The notes below the pieces were generated by a model, which saw only the letters and a program-made list of their open reading frames with translations, searched no databases and was not told the origin of the DNA. From Halochromatium glycolicum (GTDB taxonomy: Bacteria; Pseudomonadota; Gammaproteobacteria; Chromatiales; Chromatiaceae): a stretch of 64,000 nucleotides of DNA. This document shows, in pieces, positions 1 to 8,779 of the stretch. The position numbers and the translations under genes are program-made. The DNA is taken from assembly GCF_016584085.1 (NCBI RefSeq), contig NZ_NRSJ01000008.1, forward strand, positions 62,001-126,000, written 5' to 3'. The number at the start of each line of letters is the position of its first letter. Position 1 is the stretch's first letter.

Positions 1-487
1 AGCTTATTGGCGTGATGTCGGCACCATCGATGCCTATTACGCGGCGCACCAGGACGTCTTGGGTGCCCAGCCGATCCTGGATCTGTTCAATCCCCGTTGG
101 CCGGTGTTCTCGAGCAATTATCAGGGGCCGGTGGCGCGTGTGATGGACAGCGAGATCGATAACTCACTGCTGGGGGCGGCCACGCTGGTGGAGGGCGCCC
201 GCGTGTGCAACTCGATCGTGCGGCGCGAGGCGGTCATCGAGGAGGGCGCGGAGATCGAGGACAGCATCATCATGGACTATGCAAGGGTCAGCAAGGGTGC
301 GCGGCTGCGCCGCGTCATCGTCGACCGACACAACCTGATCGAGCGGGAGACGAGCATTGGCTGGGACCTCGAGCAGGACCGCGCCAGCCTGCCGGTGACC
401 GACTCTGGCATCGTGGTGGTGCCACGCGGCCGGACGCCTTTCTTCGCCCGCGGGCCGCGTGGAGGCGGTGGCGGGTATTCCGACTAA
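1..487 (+). CDS. glgC: Glucose-1-phosphate adenylyltransferase, C-terminal part (5' end outside window)
   Basis: The frame is open from base 2 and gives 161 residues. It begins with YWRDVGTIDAYY, a block typical of bacterial ADP-glucose pyrophosphorylases just before the C-terminal left-handed beta-helix. The rest shows hexapeptide-type repeats (DNSLLGAATLVEGARV, NSIVRREAVIEEGAEI, DSIIMDYARV) and the usual terminal DRHNLIE segment. The family makes ADP-glucose from glucose-1-phosphate and ATP for glycogen synthesis, and this domain carries oligomerisation and allosteric contacts. The tail after VVPRGRTPFF is glycine-rich and poorly conserved. The TAA stop (485-487) is also the target duplication of the MITE that starts at 488. 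Confidence 0.93.
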   Translation, partial: AYWRDVGTIDAYYAAHQDVLGAQPILDLFNPRWPVFSSNYQGPVARVMDSEIDNSLLGAATLVEGARVCNSIVRREAVIEEGAEIEDSIIMDYARVSKGARLRRVIVDRHNLIERETSIGWDLEQDRASLPVTDSGIVVVPRGRTPFFARGPRGGGGGYSD

Positions 488-644
488 GGCGATTTCTGTC
501 AAAGCTCATACCGCCTTGCTGGTCTTTTCGCTCGCCTTCTTCGTCGCACCGCCGGTCACATAGCCCGGCTATGCTCCCGGCGACGCTCCTCGAAGGCAAA
601 CGAAAATCCTGCGCAGTTCGGTACGAGCTTTTCCGGCAATCGCC
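488..644 (-). mobile_element. MITE-like repeat A, copy 1 (157 bp, TAA target duplication)
   Basis: This is one of three 157-bp copies in the window (also 13060-13216 and 39270-39426). It starts GGCGATTTCTG and ends CCGGCAATCGCC, so the termini are short inverted repeats (GGCGATT/AATCGCC). A 3-bp duplication TAA lies on both sides (485-487 and 645-647). The left copy is the glgC stop codon, so glgC is not disrupted. The orientation is opposite to the other two copies. No transposase is encoded. A 3-bp TWA target is reminiscent of some IS5-group elements, which is an inference only. Confidence 0.85.
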
Positions 645-722
645 TAAGAAACCGTCCATCAACGTCTTCCCGATTTGAGGGTCACTGCTGGGCGATGATC
701 GGGAAGTAGAAAATGGACAGTC
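645..722 (-). repeat. Interspersed repeat B, copy 1
   Basis: An imperfect palindromic repeat of about 78 bp. The ends read roughly CTGTCCATTTTCTACTTCC on one side and CTGTCCATCAACTTCTTCC on the other, in inverted orientation. Other copies are at 27585-27664 and 52321-52400, with a diverged one at 12979-13059. This copy abuts MITE A copy 1 and is inverted relative to the others. An ATG at 713 lies inside it and is not a convincing start for the next gene. Confidence 0.8.
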
Positions 723-745
723 ACCAAAACAGCTCATCAGACATC

Positions 746-2470
746 ATGACGATCCATAACCAAGAAATCGCTGATCGGCTCGAGCGCGCGGCCGATCTGC
801 TCGAGATCGGTGGCAGCGATGCCTTCCGGGTACGTGCCTATCGCCAAGCCGCCCAGACCGTCTCTGGGCTGGCACAGAGCCTGGCCGATCGGGTCGAGAA
901 CGGCGCCGACCTGACCGAGCTGCCCGATATCGGCCAGCGTATGGCCGAAAAGATCGCGACCATCGCGCAGACCGGCGAGCTGCCCCAGCTCGACGAGCTC
1001 GAGGAGACCCTGCCAGCCCAATTGAGCGAGCTGATGCAGCTCTCCGGGCTGGGGCCGAAGCGGGTCAAGGCGCTGCATCAGGACCTGGGAATTGACAATC
1101 TCGATGATCTCAAGCAGGCCGTCGATCAGCAGCGGGTGCGCCAGCTCGAGGGCTTTGGCCGCAAGACCGAGGAGACCATCGCCGAGCATCTGGCCCGGCG
1201 CCAGGGCCAGGAGGCGCGCACGCGCTTGATGGAGGCCGAGGAGGTCGCTGAAACGCTCGTCAGGGATCTGGGTGGGATCGAAGGCGTCCAGCAGCTCACC
1301 GTCGCCGGCAGCTTCCGCCGCCGCAAGGAGACGGTCGGCGATCTCGATATCTTGGTCACCGCCGAGGAAGGGTCAGCAGTAATGGAGCAATTCACCGGCC
1401 ATGACGAGGTCCGGGAGATCGTCTCCCAGGGTGAGACCCGCTCCACGGTGGTGCTGCGCTCGGGCCTGCAGGTGGACCTGCGCCTGATGCCAGAGGCCGC
1501 CTACGGCGCCGCGCTGCATTACTTCACCGGCTCCAAGGCGCACAACATTGCCGTGCGCCGAATGGGGGTCGAGCGCGGCCTCAAGATCAACGAGTACGGT
1601 GTCTTCCGCGACGACGAGCGCATCGCCGGGCGCACCGAGGAGGAGGTCTACGCCAGCGTGGACCTGCCGTATATCGAGCCGGTGCTGCGCGAGCATCACG
1701 GCGAGATCGAGGCCGCGCAGCAGGGTCGGCTGCCGCAGCTCATCGAGCTTGACGCCATCCGCGGCGATCTGCATTGCCATACCCGGGCCAGCGATGGGCA
1801 CGAGAGCCTGCGGGCGATGGCCGAGGCCGGCGCCGAGCGCGGCTATGAGTACCTGGCGATCACCGATCACACCCAGAACCTGACCGTCGCCGGCGGCCTC
1901 GACGAGACCCGGCTACGCGAGCAGATCGAGCGCATCGATCGGCTGAACGATGAGCTTGACGGTCGGATCACAGTGCTCAAGTCCGCGGAAGTCGACATCC
2001 TGGCGGACGGCTCGCTCGACCTCCCGGATTCCATCCTCGAGCAGCTCGACCTCTGTGTCTGCTCGATCCACGACAAGCTCGATCGCTCGCGCGAGCAGCA
2101 GACCGAGCGGGTGCTGCGGGCGATGGAGAACCCGAATTTCTCCATCCTTGGCCATCCGCGCGGGCGTCTGATCGGTAAGCGCGATTCCTATGAGTTGGAT
2201 CTGGAGCGGGTGCTCGCGGCGGCGGCCGAGCGCGGCTGTTTCCTCGAGGTCAACGCCCAGCCGAAGCGGCTTGATCTCAGCGATGCCGATTGCCGCCTCG
2301 CCAAGGAGATCGGCGTCAAGGTCGCGATCTCGACCGACGCCCATAGCAGCACCCATCTGGACTACATCCGCTTCGGTGTCGACCAAGCGCGTCGCGGCTG
2401 GCTCGAGGCCGATGACGTGATCAACACCCGCTCGCTTGAGGCGCTGCGCACGCTGCTTAAGCGCGGATGA
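746..2470 (+). CDS. polX: DNA polymerase X family protein with C-terminal PHP phosphoesterase domain
   Basis: 574 residues from ATG 746. An in-frame ATG at 713 lies in repeat B and is less likely. Helix-hairpin-helix segments occupy the N-terminal third (ELPDIGQRMAEKI, LSGLGPKRVKALH). The family X nucleotidyltransferase signature follows, with GSFRRRKETVGDLDILV at about 187-203 and its DxD metal ligands, a third acid in VDLRLM, and the TGSKAHN motif. The PHP domain starts near 338 (RGDLHCHTRASDGH) with later metal motifs ITDHT, CSIHDK, LGHPRG and STDAHS. Bacterial PolX enzymes do gap-filling synthesis in base-excision repair, and the PHP domain gives 3'-5' exonuclease activity. All metal motifs look intact. 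It appears to be a single-gene unit. Confidence 0.95.
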   Translation: MTIHNQEIADRLERAADLLEIGGSDAFRVRAYRQAAQTVSGLAQSLADRVENGADLTELPDIGQRMAEKIATIAQTGELPQLDELEETLPAQLSELMQLSGLGPKRVKALHQDLGIDNLDDLKQAVDQQRVRQLEGFGRKTEETIAEHLARRQGQEARTRLMEAEEVAETLVRDLGGIEGVQQLTVAGSFRRRKETVGDLDILVTAEEGSAVMEQFTGHDEVREIVSQGETRSTVVLRSGLQVDLRLMPEAAYGAALHYFTGSKAHNIAVRRMGVERGLKINEYGVFRDDERIAGRTEEEVYASVDLPYIEPVLREHHGEIEAAQQGRLPQLIELDAIRGDLHCHTRASDGHESLRAMAEAGAERGYEYLAITDHTQNLTVAGGLDETRLREQIERIDRLNDELDGRITVLKSAEVDILADGSLDLPDSILEQLDLCVCSIHDKLDRSREQQTERVLRAMENPNFSILGHPRGRLIGKRDSYELDLERVLAAAAERGCFLEVNAQPKRLDLSDADCRLAKEIGVKVAISTDAHSSTHLDYIRFGVDQARRGWLEADDVINTRSLEALRTLLKRG

Positions 2471-2488
2471 GTCTGACAGCAATCCAGC

Positions 2489-4054
2489 CTAGTCTGTCGC
2501 GCTCCAGTCGAGACGGATCTCGCCTTTGAAGATCTTGTCATCGGGCAGCGTCGGGGACGTCTCCGGATCGACCTCGCGGTAGACGTTGCGCATCGGGTCG
2601 AGGTTGGCGTCCCGACCGCGGACGTAGCTCTGCTCGCGCACAATCGTGAGATAGGCCTTGTTGAGCGCGAGCGCGCGCTCGCGCGAGGGAATGATCAAGT
2701 CGTAGACGTCGCGCCCGCGCACCTTGTCGGTCAGGACCTCGTTGTTGTCCGTGAAGAAGCGCTCAAACAGCTCCTTGTTCTCGCGAAACTCGTCGCCGCC
2801 GCCCACGCGCTCAAAGTACTGGAGGATCTCCGGCCGTGTGTCGCCGCGCAGTGGGGCGTCCTCCATGCCGTGCAAATCGATGTAGCCCCAGCCGCGGACG
2901 CCGGTGATCTTGCGAGGGAAGGCGAAGGTCTGGTCGATGGTCGCTCCAATGCTGGTGTGACAGCCCATGCAGAACAGGCCTTCCTCGTGGGTCTGCGGGC
3001 GCAGGGCGCCCTCGGCGTCTTCGATGAAGCCGAGTACGTACCAGCCGAAGCCATTGTCCATGCCGTAGCCCGGCACCTCTTGGAAGCCACCCTCCGCTTC
3101 CTCGAAGGCCGCGTAGCGCGCTGCCACCTCGTCGGGTCCGAGGAAGCGGTGCTTCTTCATGTAGCGCAGCTCCTTCATGCGCGGCGGTGCCGCGATGGCA
3201 CCGTCCTTTCCAATGCCCAGGTAGCGGACGCTGTGCAGGAACTCGGTACCCTCTGGGTAGAGGAATCGAGCCAGGGGCTCGTCTGCCGCAGCGCCAAAAT
3301 AGCTCGCCGGGCGGCGCAGCCGGGTAACCTGCTTGCTTAGCACGCCGTCGCCGTCAAGGTCCCGGCCCAAGGCCGTCTCGTCGGTCGTCGGGATCGAGAG
3401 GCTGTCCAGGTCCTTGATGGCCGCCTCCAGGGCGCTGAGGTTGAGCTGATAGATGCGCCGGTCCGGCTCGCCGTCAGCATTCTTCTGGAACCGCGGCGGT
3501 AGGCGGACGAAGACGTCATCGATGGAGCCGTTGGTGGGCCAGAAGGTGCTCGGCAAAGGCTTGTAATTGAAGGCGACCCAGCCGCTGCCATCGCGGGCGA
3601 AGCCAGCCTCGTCGAAGGCGTCGGCGCCCTTGTCCAGATCCTGCATGCGCGGCACATAGCCGGGCCAGCCTTGCTCATCGAGGCGGGCGGCCAGCGGCGT
3701 GACATTATCCTCGGCCACGTAGGCGAGGATCTCGCGGTCGCTGATCGCGGCGATACGCTCGCTGCGGTCGACGAACAGGTTGGTCCAGTGATTGTGGAAA
3801 GCCTCCTTGGCGAAGTCGTACTCCGACTGCAGCCGCGCATCGTTCATCGCATTGAGCCGCGGCTCGCCCTGATGACTTTGGTGGCAGACATAGCAGGGAT
3901 TGTGTTTGCCTTCGTGCTTGGTATAGCACTGCGGCGGGACTACCGCTTCGGGATTGTAGAGGGACTCGCCGCTGGCTCCGACGGACGCGACCGGGAGCGA
4001 GGCGAGCACACTGAAGGTGGTGCCGAGGAGCAGAGGGTGGAGGGGCGGATGCAT
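2489..4054 (-). CDS. Exported diheme c-type cytochrome of unknown function
   Basis: 521 residues, starting at ATG 4054 behind a GGAAAG ribosome site. A signal peptide covers roughly residues 1-28. Two haem-binding motifs are visible and far apart: CYVCH at 54-58 and CMGCH at 362-366. The long region between them has no repeat that I recognise, and includes a DLDGDGV stretch like a calcium loop. It is much larger than ordinary diheme cytochromes, so it may be an enzyme (peroxidase- or oxidoreductase-like) rather than only an electron carrier. I do not recognise a named family. The monoheme cytochrome gene immediately upstream on the same strand, 87 bp away, is a likely redox partner. Confidence 0.75.
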   Translation of the reverse strand: MHPPLHPLLLGTTFSVLASLPVASVGASGESLYNPEAVVPPQCYTKHEGKHNPCYVCHQSHQGEPRLNAMNDARLQSEYDFAKEAFHNHWTNLFVDRSERIAAISDREILAYVAEDNVTPLAARLDEQGWPGYVPRMQDLDKGADAFDEAGFARDGSGWVAFNYKPLPSTFWPTNGSIDDVFVRLPPRFQKNADGEPDRRIYQLNLSALEAAIKDLDSLSIPTTDETALGRDLDGDGVLSKQVTRLRRPASYFGAAADEPLARFLYPEGTEFLHSVRYLGIGKDGAIAAPPRMKELRYMKKHRFLGPDEVAARYAAFEEAEGGFQEVPGYGMDNGFGWYVLGFIEDAEGALRPQTHEEGLFCMGCHTSIGATIDQTFAFPRKITGVRGWGYIDLHGMEDAPLRGDTRPEILQYFERVGGGDEFRENKELFERFFTDNNEVLTDKVRGRDVYDLIIPSRERALALNKAYLTIVREQSYVRGRDANLDPMRNVYREVDPETSPTLPDDKIFKGEIRLDWSATD

Positions 4055-4141
4055 GGTGAGTCTTTCCTTCTGGCCTTGCCAACGATGATCTGCCCCCCGG
4101 GCACGCCCTGCACTGGCAGCAGGGGGAGCGGTCTGAGCCGC

Positions 4142-4489
4142 TCAATCGTCGAGCTGATTGAGATAGCTGGCTACGGCTTCCAGCTGGAGCTTGCTTGCCG
4201 GCACCGCTTCTTCGTGCTGCTCGGTATTGAGGATCTGCTGCAATTGCGGCGCGGTCCAATCGCTGCGCTCAGCGAGTTTACCGAACTCTGGACCGACGGG
4301 GGCGCCGCCTTCATCAGGAACGCGGTGGCAGGTGGTACAGATCTGCTCGGCGATCTGCTCGCCTTGCTGGGCCTGAGATTCCGCGTTGCCGGTCTCGGCA
4401 ATCGCCTGAGGCGCCCAGAGTGGAAGCAGAAAAGGACCGAGCAGAGCGGCCGCTGAAAACGGCGTCAAGGTGCGACTGGATACTGACAT
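4142..4489 (-). CDS. Small exported monoheme cytochrome c
   Basis: 115 residues from the ATG at 4489, which has a GAGAG ribosome site. Longer in-frame starts exist upstream but would precede an obvious signal peptide (SRTLTPFSAAALLGPFLLP). The mature part starts near AETGNAES, and CTTCH at 51-55 binds one c-type haem. A short C-terminal helix (LEAVASYLNQL) matches class I cytochrome c folds. It probably carries electrons in the periplasm. It sits upstream of the large diheme cytochrome on the same strand, so the two probably form a transcription unit. The sixth haem ligand is uncertain because the usual C-terminal Met is not obvious. Confidence 0.75.
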   Translation of the reverse strand: MSVSSRTLTPFSAAALLGPFLLPLWAPQAIAETGNAESQAQQGEQIAEQICTTCHRVPDEGGAPVGPEFGKLAERSDWTAPQLQQILNTEQHEEAVPASKLQLEAVASYLNQLDD

Positions 4490-4585
4490 ATCATGACTCT
4501 CGGGTGTGCTTGATGATGATTCCGGTTGGGCCATGGTCGCACTGCGATAGGCCCAACCCTGGTATTCGGATGCGATCACGGTGGC

Positions 4586-4640
4586 TGTGGCCGGATCATG
4601 GGGCCGGATCATGGGGCCGGCTCAATGCGACCGGCTCAAT
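4586..4640. repeat. Two short back-to-back tandem duplications
   Basis: A GGCCGGATCATGG unit and then a CGGCTCAATGCGA unit each occur twice in succession, in the gap between the monoheme cytochrome and the DUF2267 gene. They look like replication-slippage products, and no function is apparent. Confidence 0.5.
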
Positions 4641-5034
4641 GCGACATCTTGCCTTCGCTGCCGGCATCGAACAGCCGTTGATAGTCGGCCGGGAGCTGAT
4701 CGCGCACATGGTCGATGGCGCCCGGTGTCACCGCATCCTTCAGAACATTGAGCACGGCCCGGGTATGGAACACACTCGCCGGCAGGTCGGCGCCCTCGCG
4801 CTCGCTGACGCGTTGCAGGAAGTCGTCCGAGGAGAAGGTCTCGGTCTTGTCACGATGGCTGTCGAGCATGAGCTTGAGCTCGCCCGGTAATTGCGCACCA
4901 AGATTCTCGGGCTCGCCGCCCTGCAGACGCTCGCTGAGCGTTTCAAGCGTCGCCCGGGTGGCGCTCAGCGCTTCATCGATCGAGCTCATCCGAGCCTGAT
5001 GTTGGACCTGTCCGAGAAACTCTTGCAGTTGCAT
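4636..5034 (-). CDS. DUF2267 domain protein
   Basis: 132 residues from ATG 5034 with a GGAG ribosome site about 10 nt upstream. The sequence is helical, with the DUF2267 pattern of an LPGELKLMLDS segment, a DDFLQRVSEREG segment and a VLNVLKDAVTPGAIDHVRDQL segment. The family consists of small soluble proteins of unknown function, often seen near stress or envelope genes. No signal peptide or membrane segment is present. It is on the same strand as the two cytochrome genes, but the spacing and slippage repeats downstream argue against a tight operon. Confidence 0.7.
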   Translation of the reverse strand: MQLQEFLGQVQHQARMSSIDEALSATRATLETLSERLQGGEPENLGAQLPGELKLMLDSHRDKTETFSSDDFLQRVSEREGADLPASVFHTRAVLNVLKDAVTPGAIDHVRDQLPADYQRLFDAGSEGKMSH

Positions 5035-5384
5035 GGCTCATGTCTCCATGGGTTATCGATGATCAAGAGGGGTTGGATGGCGCAGATGCGCTCGCTTTGA
5101 TACGCCTCGTCGCTGCGCCTCCTTCGATTTCAATGAGCCTTCTGCAATGAGCATGCCGTTCTCGTGATCGTCTCTCGCCGTCCATGGCGCGACGCTCCAG
5201 TCACTGAGCTGCCGGCTAGGATCGGGTCTTTAGAACCAAAGGGCTGTCTAAAGCAACCACTTGGGTGCTCGCGTCCAGTCTGTGTCGCCATCGCACGGGC
5301 GCTGCGACAGGGCTAGCGCCGAATTTGCTGTGCTATGCGACAACAAGAGACTGAATCCATCCTAGGCACACATCCATCCTACGC
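5035..5384. other. Intergenic region with no recognised gene
   Basis: About 350 bp upstream of the DUF2267 gene. I see no credible reading frame and no copy of the window's repeat families. It should contain the DUF2267 promoter on the minus strand, but I could not pick convincing -35/-10 hexamers. Confidence 0.4.
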
Positions 5385-5590
5385 TCCGGGTCCGGAAACG
5401 GCACCCGCGGGCTCCAGGCGATCAAGGTCGCTGGCGGGATGCCCTTTGCGCAGGACGAGGACACCGCGCAGTATTTCGGTATGCCCGGTAACGCCATCGC
5501 CAGTGGCGCCGTGGATTTCGCGCTGCCACCGGGCGAGATTGAACGGGAGCCGGGCCGGATTGCACGTCATCCTTATCTGCTCGATCGCGG
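5385..5590 (+). pseudogene. Relic of a CheB-type methylesterase domain
   Basis: In the frame of base 5385 the translation contains GSGNGTRGLQAIKVAGGMPF, followed by AQDEDTAQYFGMPGNAIASG and AVDFALPPGEIERE. These match the last third of CheB methylesterase domains (SGxGxDGxxGLxAIKxxGG, then GMPxxAIxxGxVDxVLPPxEI). Nothing of the domain is seen upstream: in-frame there is a TGA at 5352, and no catalytic Ser/His part. Downstream the frame runs into unrelated sequence. It is a gene fragment left by deletion, probably from a CheB/CheR-PAS hybrid or a CheB protein. No start codon or ribosome site is apparent. Confidence 0.65.
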
Positions 5591-5703
5591 CGGCTGGACC
5601 GAGGGAGAGGAGGACCCGGGGGGCGGGCACTGGCAGCACCGCGTTAAGGGGCGATCCACCATCGTTTGGGTGATTTGCCCGGCAACCGATTGCATGCGGA
5701 CCC

Positions 5704-6225
5704 TCAGCTCAGCTGTGCGATCAGGGCTTGGCAGAACATCGGCAGATCGCCCGGGTGCCGGCTCGAGATCAGTGGGCCATCGACGACCACCGCTTCGTCC
5801 TCCCACTCAGCACCGGCGTTGCGCAGATCATCTTTGATCGACGGTGCCGAGGTGACGCGTCGGCCGCGCACGACCTCCGCCGAGATCGGCACCCAGCCGG
5901 CGTGACAGATGAAGGCGATGGGCCGTTCCAATACCGAGACGCCTTGTACCAGCTCGAGCAGCGGCTGGTCGCGACGCATCCTATCGGGGGCATAGCCGCC
6001 TGGGATGATCAGCGCATTGAGCTCATCCGCGCGGACTGAGCCGGCAGCCTCTTCGGCATCAGCAGTCAGGCCATGCTTGCCCCGATAGGTCGTTTTCGCA
6101 GTGCCGATGAGCCGGGTTTGCGCACCCGCCTCGCGCATTCGAATCAGCGGATACCAGAGCTCCAGGTCTTCGAAGAGATTCTCGACCAGAACCCCAATGG
6201 TCCGGTTGTTAAGCTCGTTTGCCAT
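5704..6225 (-). CDS. PfpI/DJ-1 family class I glutamine-amidotransferase-like protein
   Basis: 173 residues from ATG 6225, fixed by a GGAGG ribosome site 6 nt upstream. A longer open frame exists but overlaps the slipin gene and has atypical composition. The flavodoxin-like fold is evident: IGVLVENLFEDLELWYPL at the N-terminus, ALIIPGGYAPDRMR as the nucleophile-side loop, and AFICHAGWVPISA carrying the candidate nucleophile Cys. Members are proteases, glyoxalases/deglycases or chaperones in stress responses, and the exact activity cannot be set from sequence. It lies 70 bp downstream of the slipin gene on the same strand. Confidence 0.88.
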   Translation of the reverse strand: MANELNNRTIGVLVENLFEDLELWYPLIRMREAGAQTRLIGTAKTTYRGKHGLTADAEEAAGSVRADELNALIIPGGYAPDRMRRDQPLLELVQGVSVLERPIAFICHAGWVPISAEVVRGRRVTSAPSIKDDLRNAGAEWEDEAVVVDGPLISSRHPGDLPMFCQALIAQLS

Positions 6226-6295
6226 GTGTCCTCCAGCGACAGGTCGATGTGGCGGGTCAATGTGGCCGAGAAAATGCACGGATGATGCCAAATCC

Positions 6296-7108
6296 TCACG
6301 CCGGGCGTTCCGACGCCTCGGAATCGGCTTCTTGCGGTGATGAGTGCGTCGTACCGGGAGCGCCGGTGAGGGCGCTGAGCCATTCCATCGGCAGCGGAAA
6401 GACGACGGTGGTAGCGCGATCGCTGGACATGTCGGCGAGGGTCTGCAGGTAGCGCAGTTGCAACGCCTGCGGTTGCGTGGAGATGACCTCCGCCGCGCCG
6501 CGCAGGCGCTCAGAGGCCTGCATCTCGCCCTCGGCATTGATCACCTTGGCGCGGCGGTTGCGCTCGGCCTCGGCCTGACGGGCGATCGCGCGGATCATGC
6601 TCTCGTTCAGATCCACGTGCTTGATCTCGACATTGACCACCTTGATGCCCCAAGCGTCGGTCTGATCATCGAGGATGTCTTGGATGTCGCGATTGAGCCG
6701 CTCGCGCTCGGAGAGCAGCTCGTCGAGGTCGTGCTGGCCGAGCACGGAGCGCAGCGTCGTCTGTGCCAACTGGCTGGTGGCCATTTGGAAATCCTCGACC
6801 TGGATCACCGCCTTGTCGGACTCGACCACCTTGAAATAGAGCACGGCGTTGACACGCACGGTGACGTTGTCCTTGGTGATCAGGTCCTGCTCCGGGATGT
6901 CCATGGTGACCACCCGCAGGTCGACCCGAACCATCTGCTGGATTCCCGGGACAATGATGATGAGTCCGGGGCCCTTGACTGCTTGGAAACGGCCGAGGAA
7001 GAAGACGACGCCACGCTGATACTCGGGCAGGATGCGGATCGCCGCGCCCAAGAACAGGATGATCAGACCCAGAGGAAGGAGGTAGGTCAGGAATGCGCTA
7101 TAGGCCAT
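6296..7108 (-). CDS. Slipin (stomatin/prohibitin-like SPFH-domain membrane protein)
   Basis: 270 residues. A single N-terminal membrane segment (about 8-27) is followed by an SPFH domain with the family hallmarks [37 protein letters not shown] and [18 protein letters not shown]. An alanine- and glutamate-rich coiled coil ([21 protein letters not shown]) supports oligomerisation. Slipins form large ring assemblies on the inner membrane and are typically encoded with NfeD-type proteases, as here: only 3 nt separate the nfeD stop from this ATG. The C-terminal 30 residues are low complexity and probably variable. Confidence 0.93.
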   Translation of the reverse strand: MAYSAFLTYLLPLGLIILFLGAAIRILPEYQRGVVFFLGRFQAVKGPGLIIIVPGIQQMVRVDLRVVTMDIPEQDLITKDNVTVRVNAVLYFKVVESDKAVIQVEDFQMATSQLAQTTLRSVLGQHDLDELLSERERLNRDIQDILDDQTDAWGIKVVNVEIKHVDLNESMIRAIARQAEAERNRRAKVINAEGEMQASERLRGAAEVISTQPQALQLRYLQTLADMSSDRATTVVFPLPMEWLSALTGAPGTTHSSPQEADSEASERPA

Positions 7109-7111
7109 GGG

Positions 7112-8614
7112 TTACTCCATCGAAGGGTTGGCGGATGGCGCGTGGTCGGGCGAAGAGACGGGCGCGACCTCGAGCTTGAGGCCTTTGACGGCGAGCACCC
7201 GCACCGACTCGCCACGTCGGACCGGTGACTGACTACTGGCCTGCCAGAGCTCGCCCTCAATATGCACTTGGCCTGCATTGTTCGGCGCGCCGCCAAAGTC
7301 TGCGCGTGCCTCGCCGGTTTCGCCCACCAGGTGATCGGCGCCCACCACCGAGGTCCTGCTGCGCAGGCCGAGGAAGCGTCCGATCAGCCAGATCGAGAGG
7401 GCGGCGCTCAAGCCGGCGGTGATGGCGATCACCGGCCAGGAGACGGCGACGCCTTGTTCATCCATCAGGATCACCGAGCCGAACAGGAAGGCGGCAAGCC
7501 CGCCGATACCAAGGGCCCCGAAGCTCGGCGCTAGGGCCTCGCCGACCATCAGCAGCACCCCAAGCAGGATCAGGCCGACGCCGGCGTAATTGACCGGCAG
7601 CACCTGCAGCGCATACAGGGCGAGCAGCAGGCTGATCGCACCGATAATCCCTGGGAATAGGGCGCCCGGGTTCGAGAGCTCGAAGATGATCCCGTAGATG
7701 CCGATCAGCAGCAGGATGTAGGCGACATTCGGGTTGGCGATCACGGACAGTAGCTCAATGCGCCAATCGGCCTCGAGTTCGCGCAGCTCGAGGCTTGAGG
7801 TGTCGAGCACCTGCTCGCCAGTTGCGGTCTGCACGCGACGCCCGTCGATGCGCTTGAGTAGGGTGGGAATGTCATTCGCAACCAGGTCGATCACGTCGCG
7901 CTCGGCGGCGGCGCCGGATGCCAGGCTGACCGAGGCGCGCACCGCCTCCTCGGCCCAGTCGGCATTGCGCCCGCGCAGCTCGGCCAGCCCGCGGATGTAC
8001 GCGACGGCGTCATTGACCAGCTTGCGCCCCTTGGCGTCAGCGGCGATGGTGGGAGCGGCTTCTGCTGGGGCCGGCTCGGCCTCGGGCCCGGGCTCGGGCT
8101 CGGGCTGCTGACCGTTGTCGCCGTCGTTGACATCCGCATTCCCGTCCGCAGGGGCTTCGGGGGCCGGGAAGCGGTCGCCGAGCCCCGGCAGATCGCCTCC
8201 GCCGACCTGAATCGGCGTTGCCGCGCCCAGGTTAGTGGCCGGCGCCATGGCGGCGATCTGGCTGGCGTAGAGGATATAGGTGCCGGCGCTAGCCGCTCGG
8301 GCGCCCGGTGGGGCAACGAAGCTGGCCACCGGCACTGGCGAGGCGAGGGTCGCCTTGATGATGCGGCGCATCGCCTGATCCAGGCCGCCCGGGGTGTCCA
8401 TCCTGAGGACGACGATCTCGGCATCGGTCCGCGCGGCCTGCTCCAGGCCGGTGACGACCAGTTCGCCGGTGGCGGCACCGATGGCGCCGTCGATCGGGAT
8501 GATCAGCGCCTCCCGCACATCGGCTGCTGAGCTTGTCAGAGGCCCCGTCGCGATCAGCATCAGCAAGGCGATGAGCGAGCGAATCGGCATTCGCAAGATT
8601 GCAGGTAATGTCAT
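7112..8614 (-). CDS. NfeD family membrane-bound ClpP-like serine protease (long form)
   Basis: 500 residues. A signal peptide (about 1-30) is followed by a ClpP-class protease domain. RMDTPGGLDQAMRRI is typical, and RAASAGTYI holds the likely Ser nucleophile (S109). The catalytic Lys is probably in GRKLVNDAVAYI. Four or five membrane segments follow (for example AYILLLIGIYGIIFELSNPG), then a C-terminal OB-fold NfeD domain (VVGADHLVGETGEA). A Pro/Glu-rich low-complexity insert (about 145-193, PEPEPGPEAEPAPAEA) interrupts the protease domain. Long NfeD proteins cleave slipins in the membrane, consistent with the adjacent slipin gene. The start at 8614 lacks a strong ribosome site; M9 is an alternative. 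Confidence 0.92.
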   Translation of the reverse strand: MTLPAILRMPIRSLIALLMLIATGPLTSSAADVREALIIPIDGAIGAATGELVVTGLEQAARTDAEIVVLRMDTPGGLDQAMRRIIKATLASPVPVASFVAPPGARAASAGTYILYASQIAAMAPATNLGAATPIQVGGGDLPGLGDRFPAPEAPADGNADVNDGDNGQQPEPEPGPEAEPAPAEAAPTIAADAKGRKLVNDAVAYIRGLAELRGRNADWAEEAVRASVSLASGAAAERDVIDLVANDIPTLLKRIDGRRVQTATGEQVLDTSSLELRELEADWRIELLSVIANPNVAYILLLIGIYGIIFELSNPGALFPGIIGAISLLLALYALQVLPVNYAGVGLILLGVLLMVGEALAPSFGALGIGGLAAFLFGSVILMDEQGVAVSWPVIAITAGLSAALSIWLIGRFLGLRSRTSVVGADHLVGETGEARADFGGAPNNAGQVHIEGELWQASSQSPVRRGESVRVLAVKGLKLEVAPVSSPDHAPSANPSME

Positions 8615-8779
8615 TCGGGATGCTGTCTTGAATACAGATCTCGGCTGTAGCCTCGACTAAAGCGAGTTTCGTGCCGGGCGAGTTTCATGCCGGGCGATTT
8701 TCATTGGCAGGCGGGCGGCTTTCGATGAGCCGTCGGGTTCCAGTGCGCGATGGGTGGCTGGGGTATTTCGGCCGCCGCT

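Noticed and set aside
205..678. Open frame across MITE A giving a conserved peptide (also read through copies 2 and 3)
   Set aside because: The same frame is open in all three copies simply because the 157-bp DNA is conserved. It has no start or ribosome site of its own, and in copy 3 it breaks a helicase.
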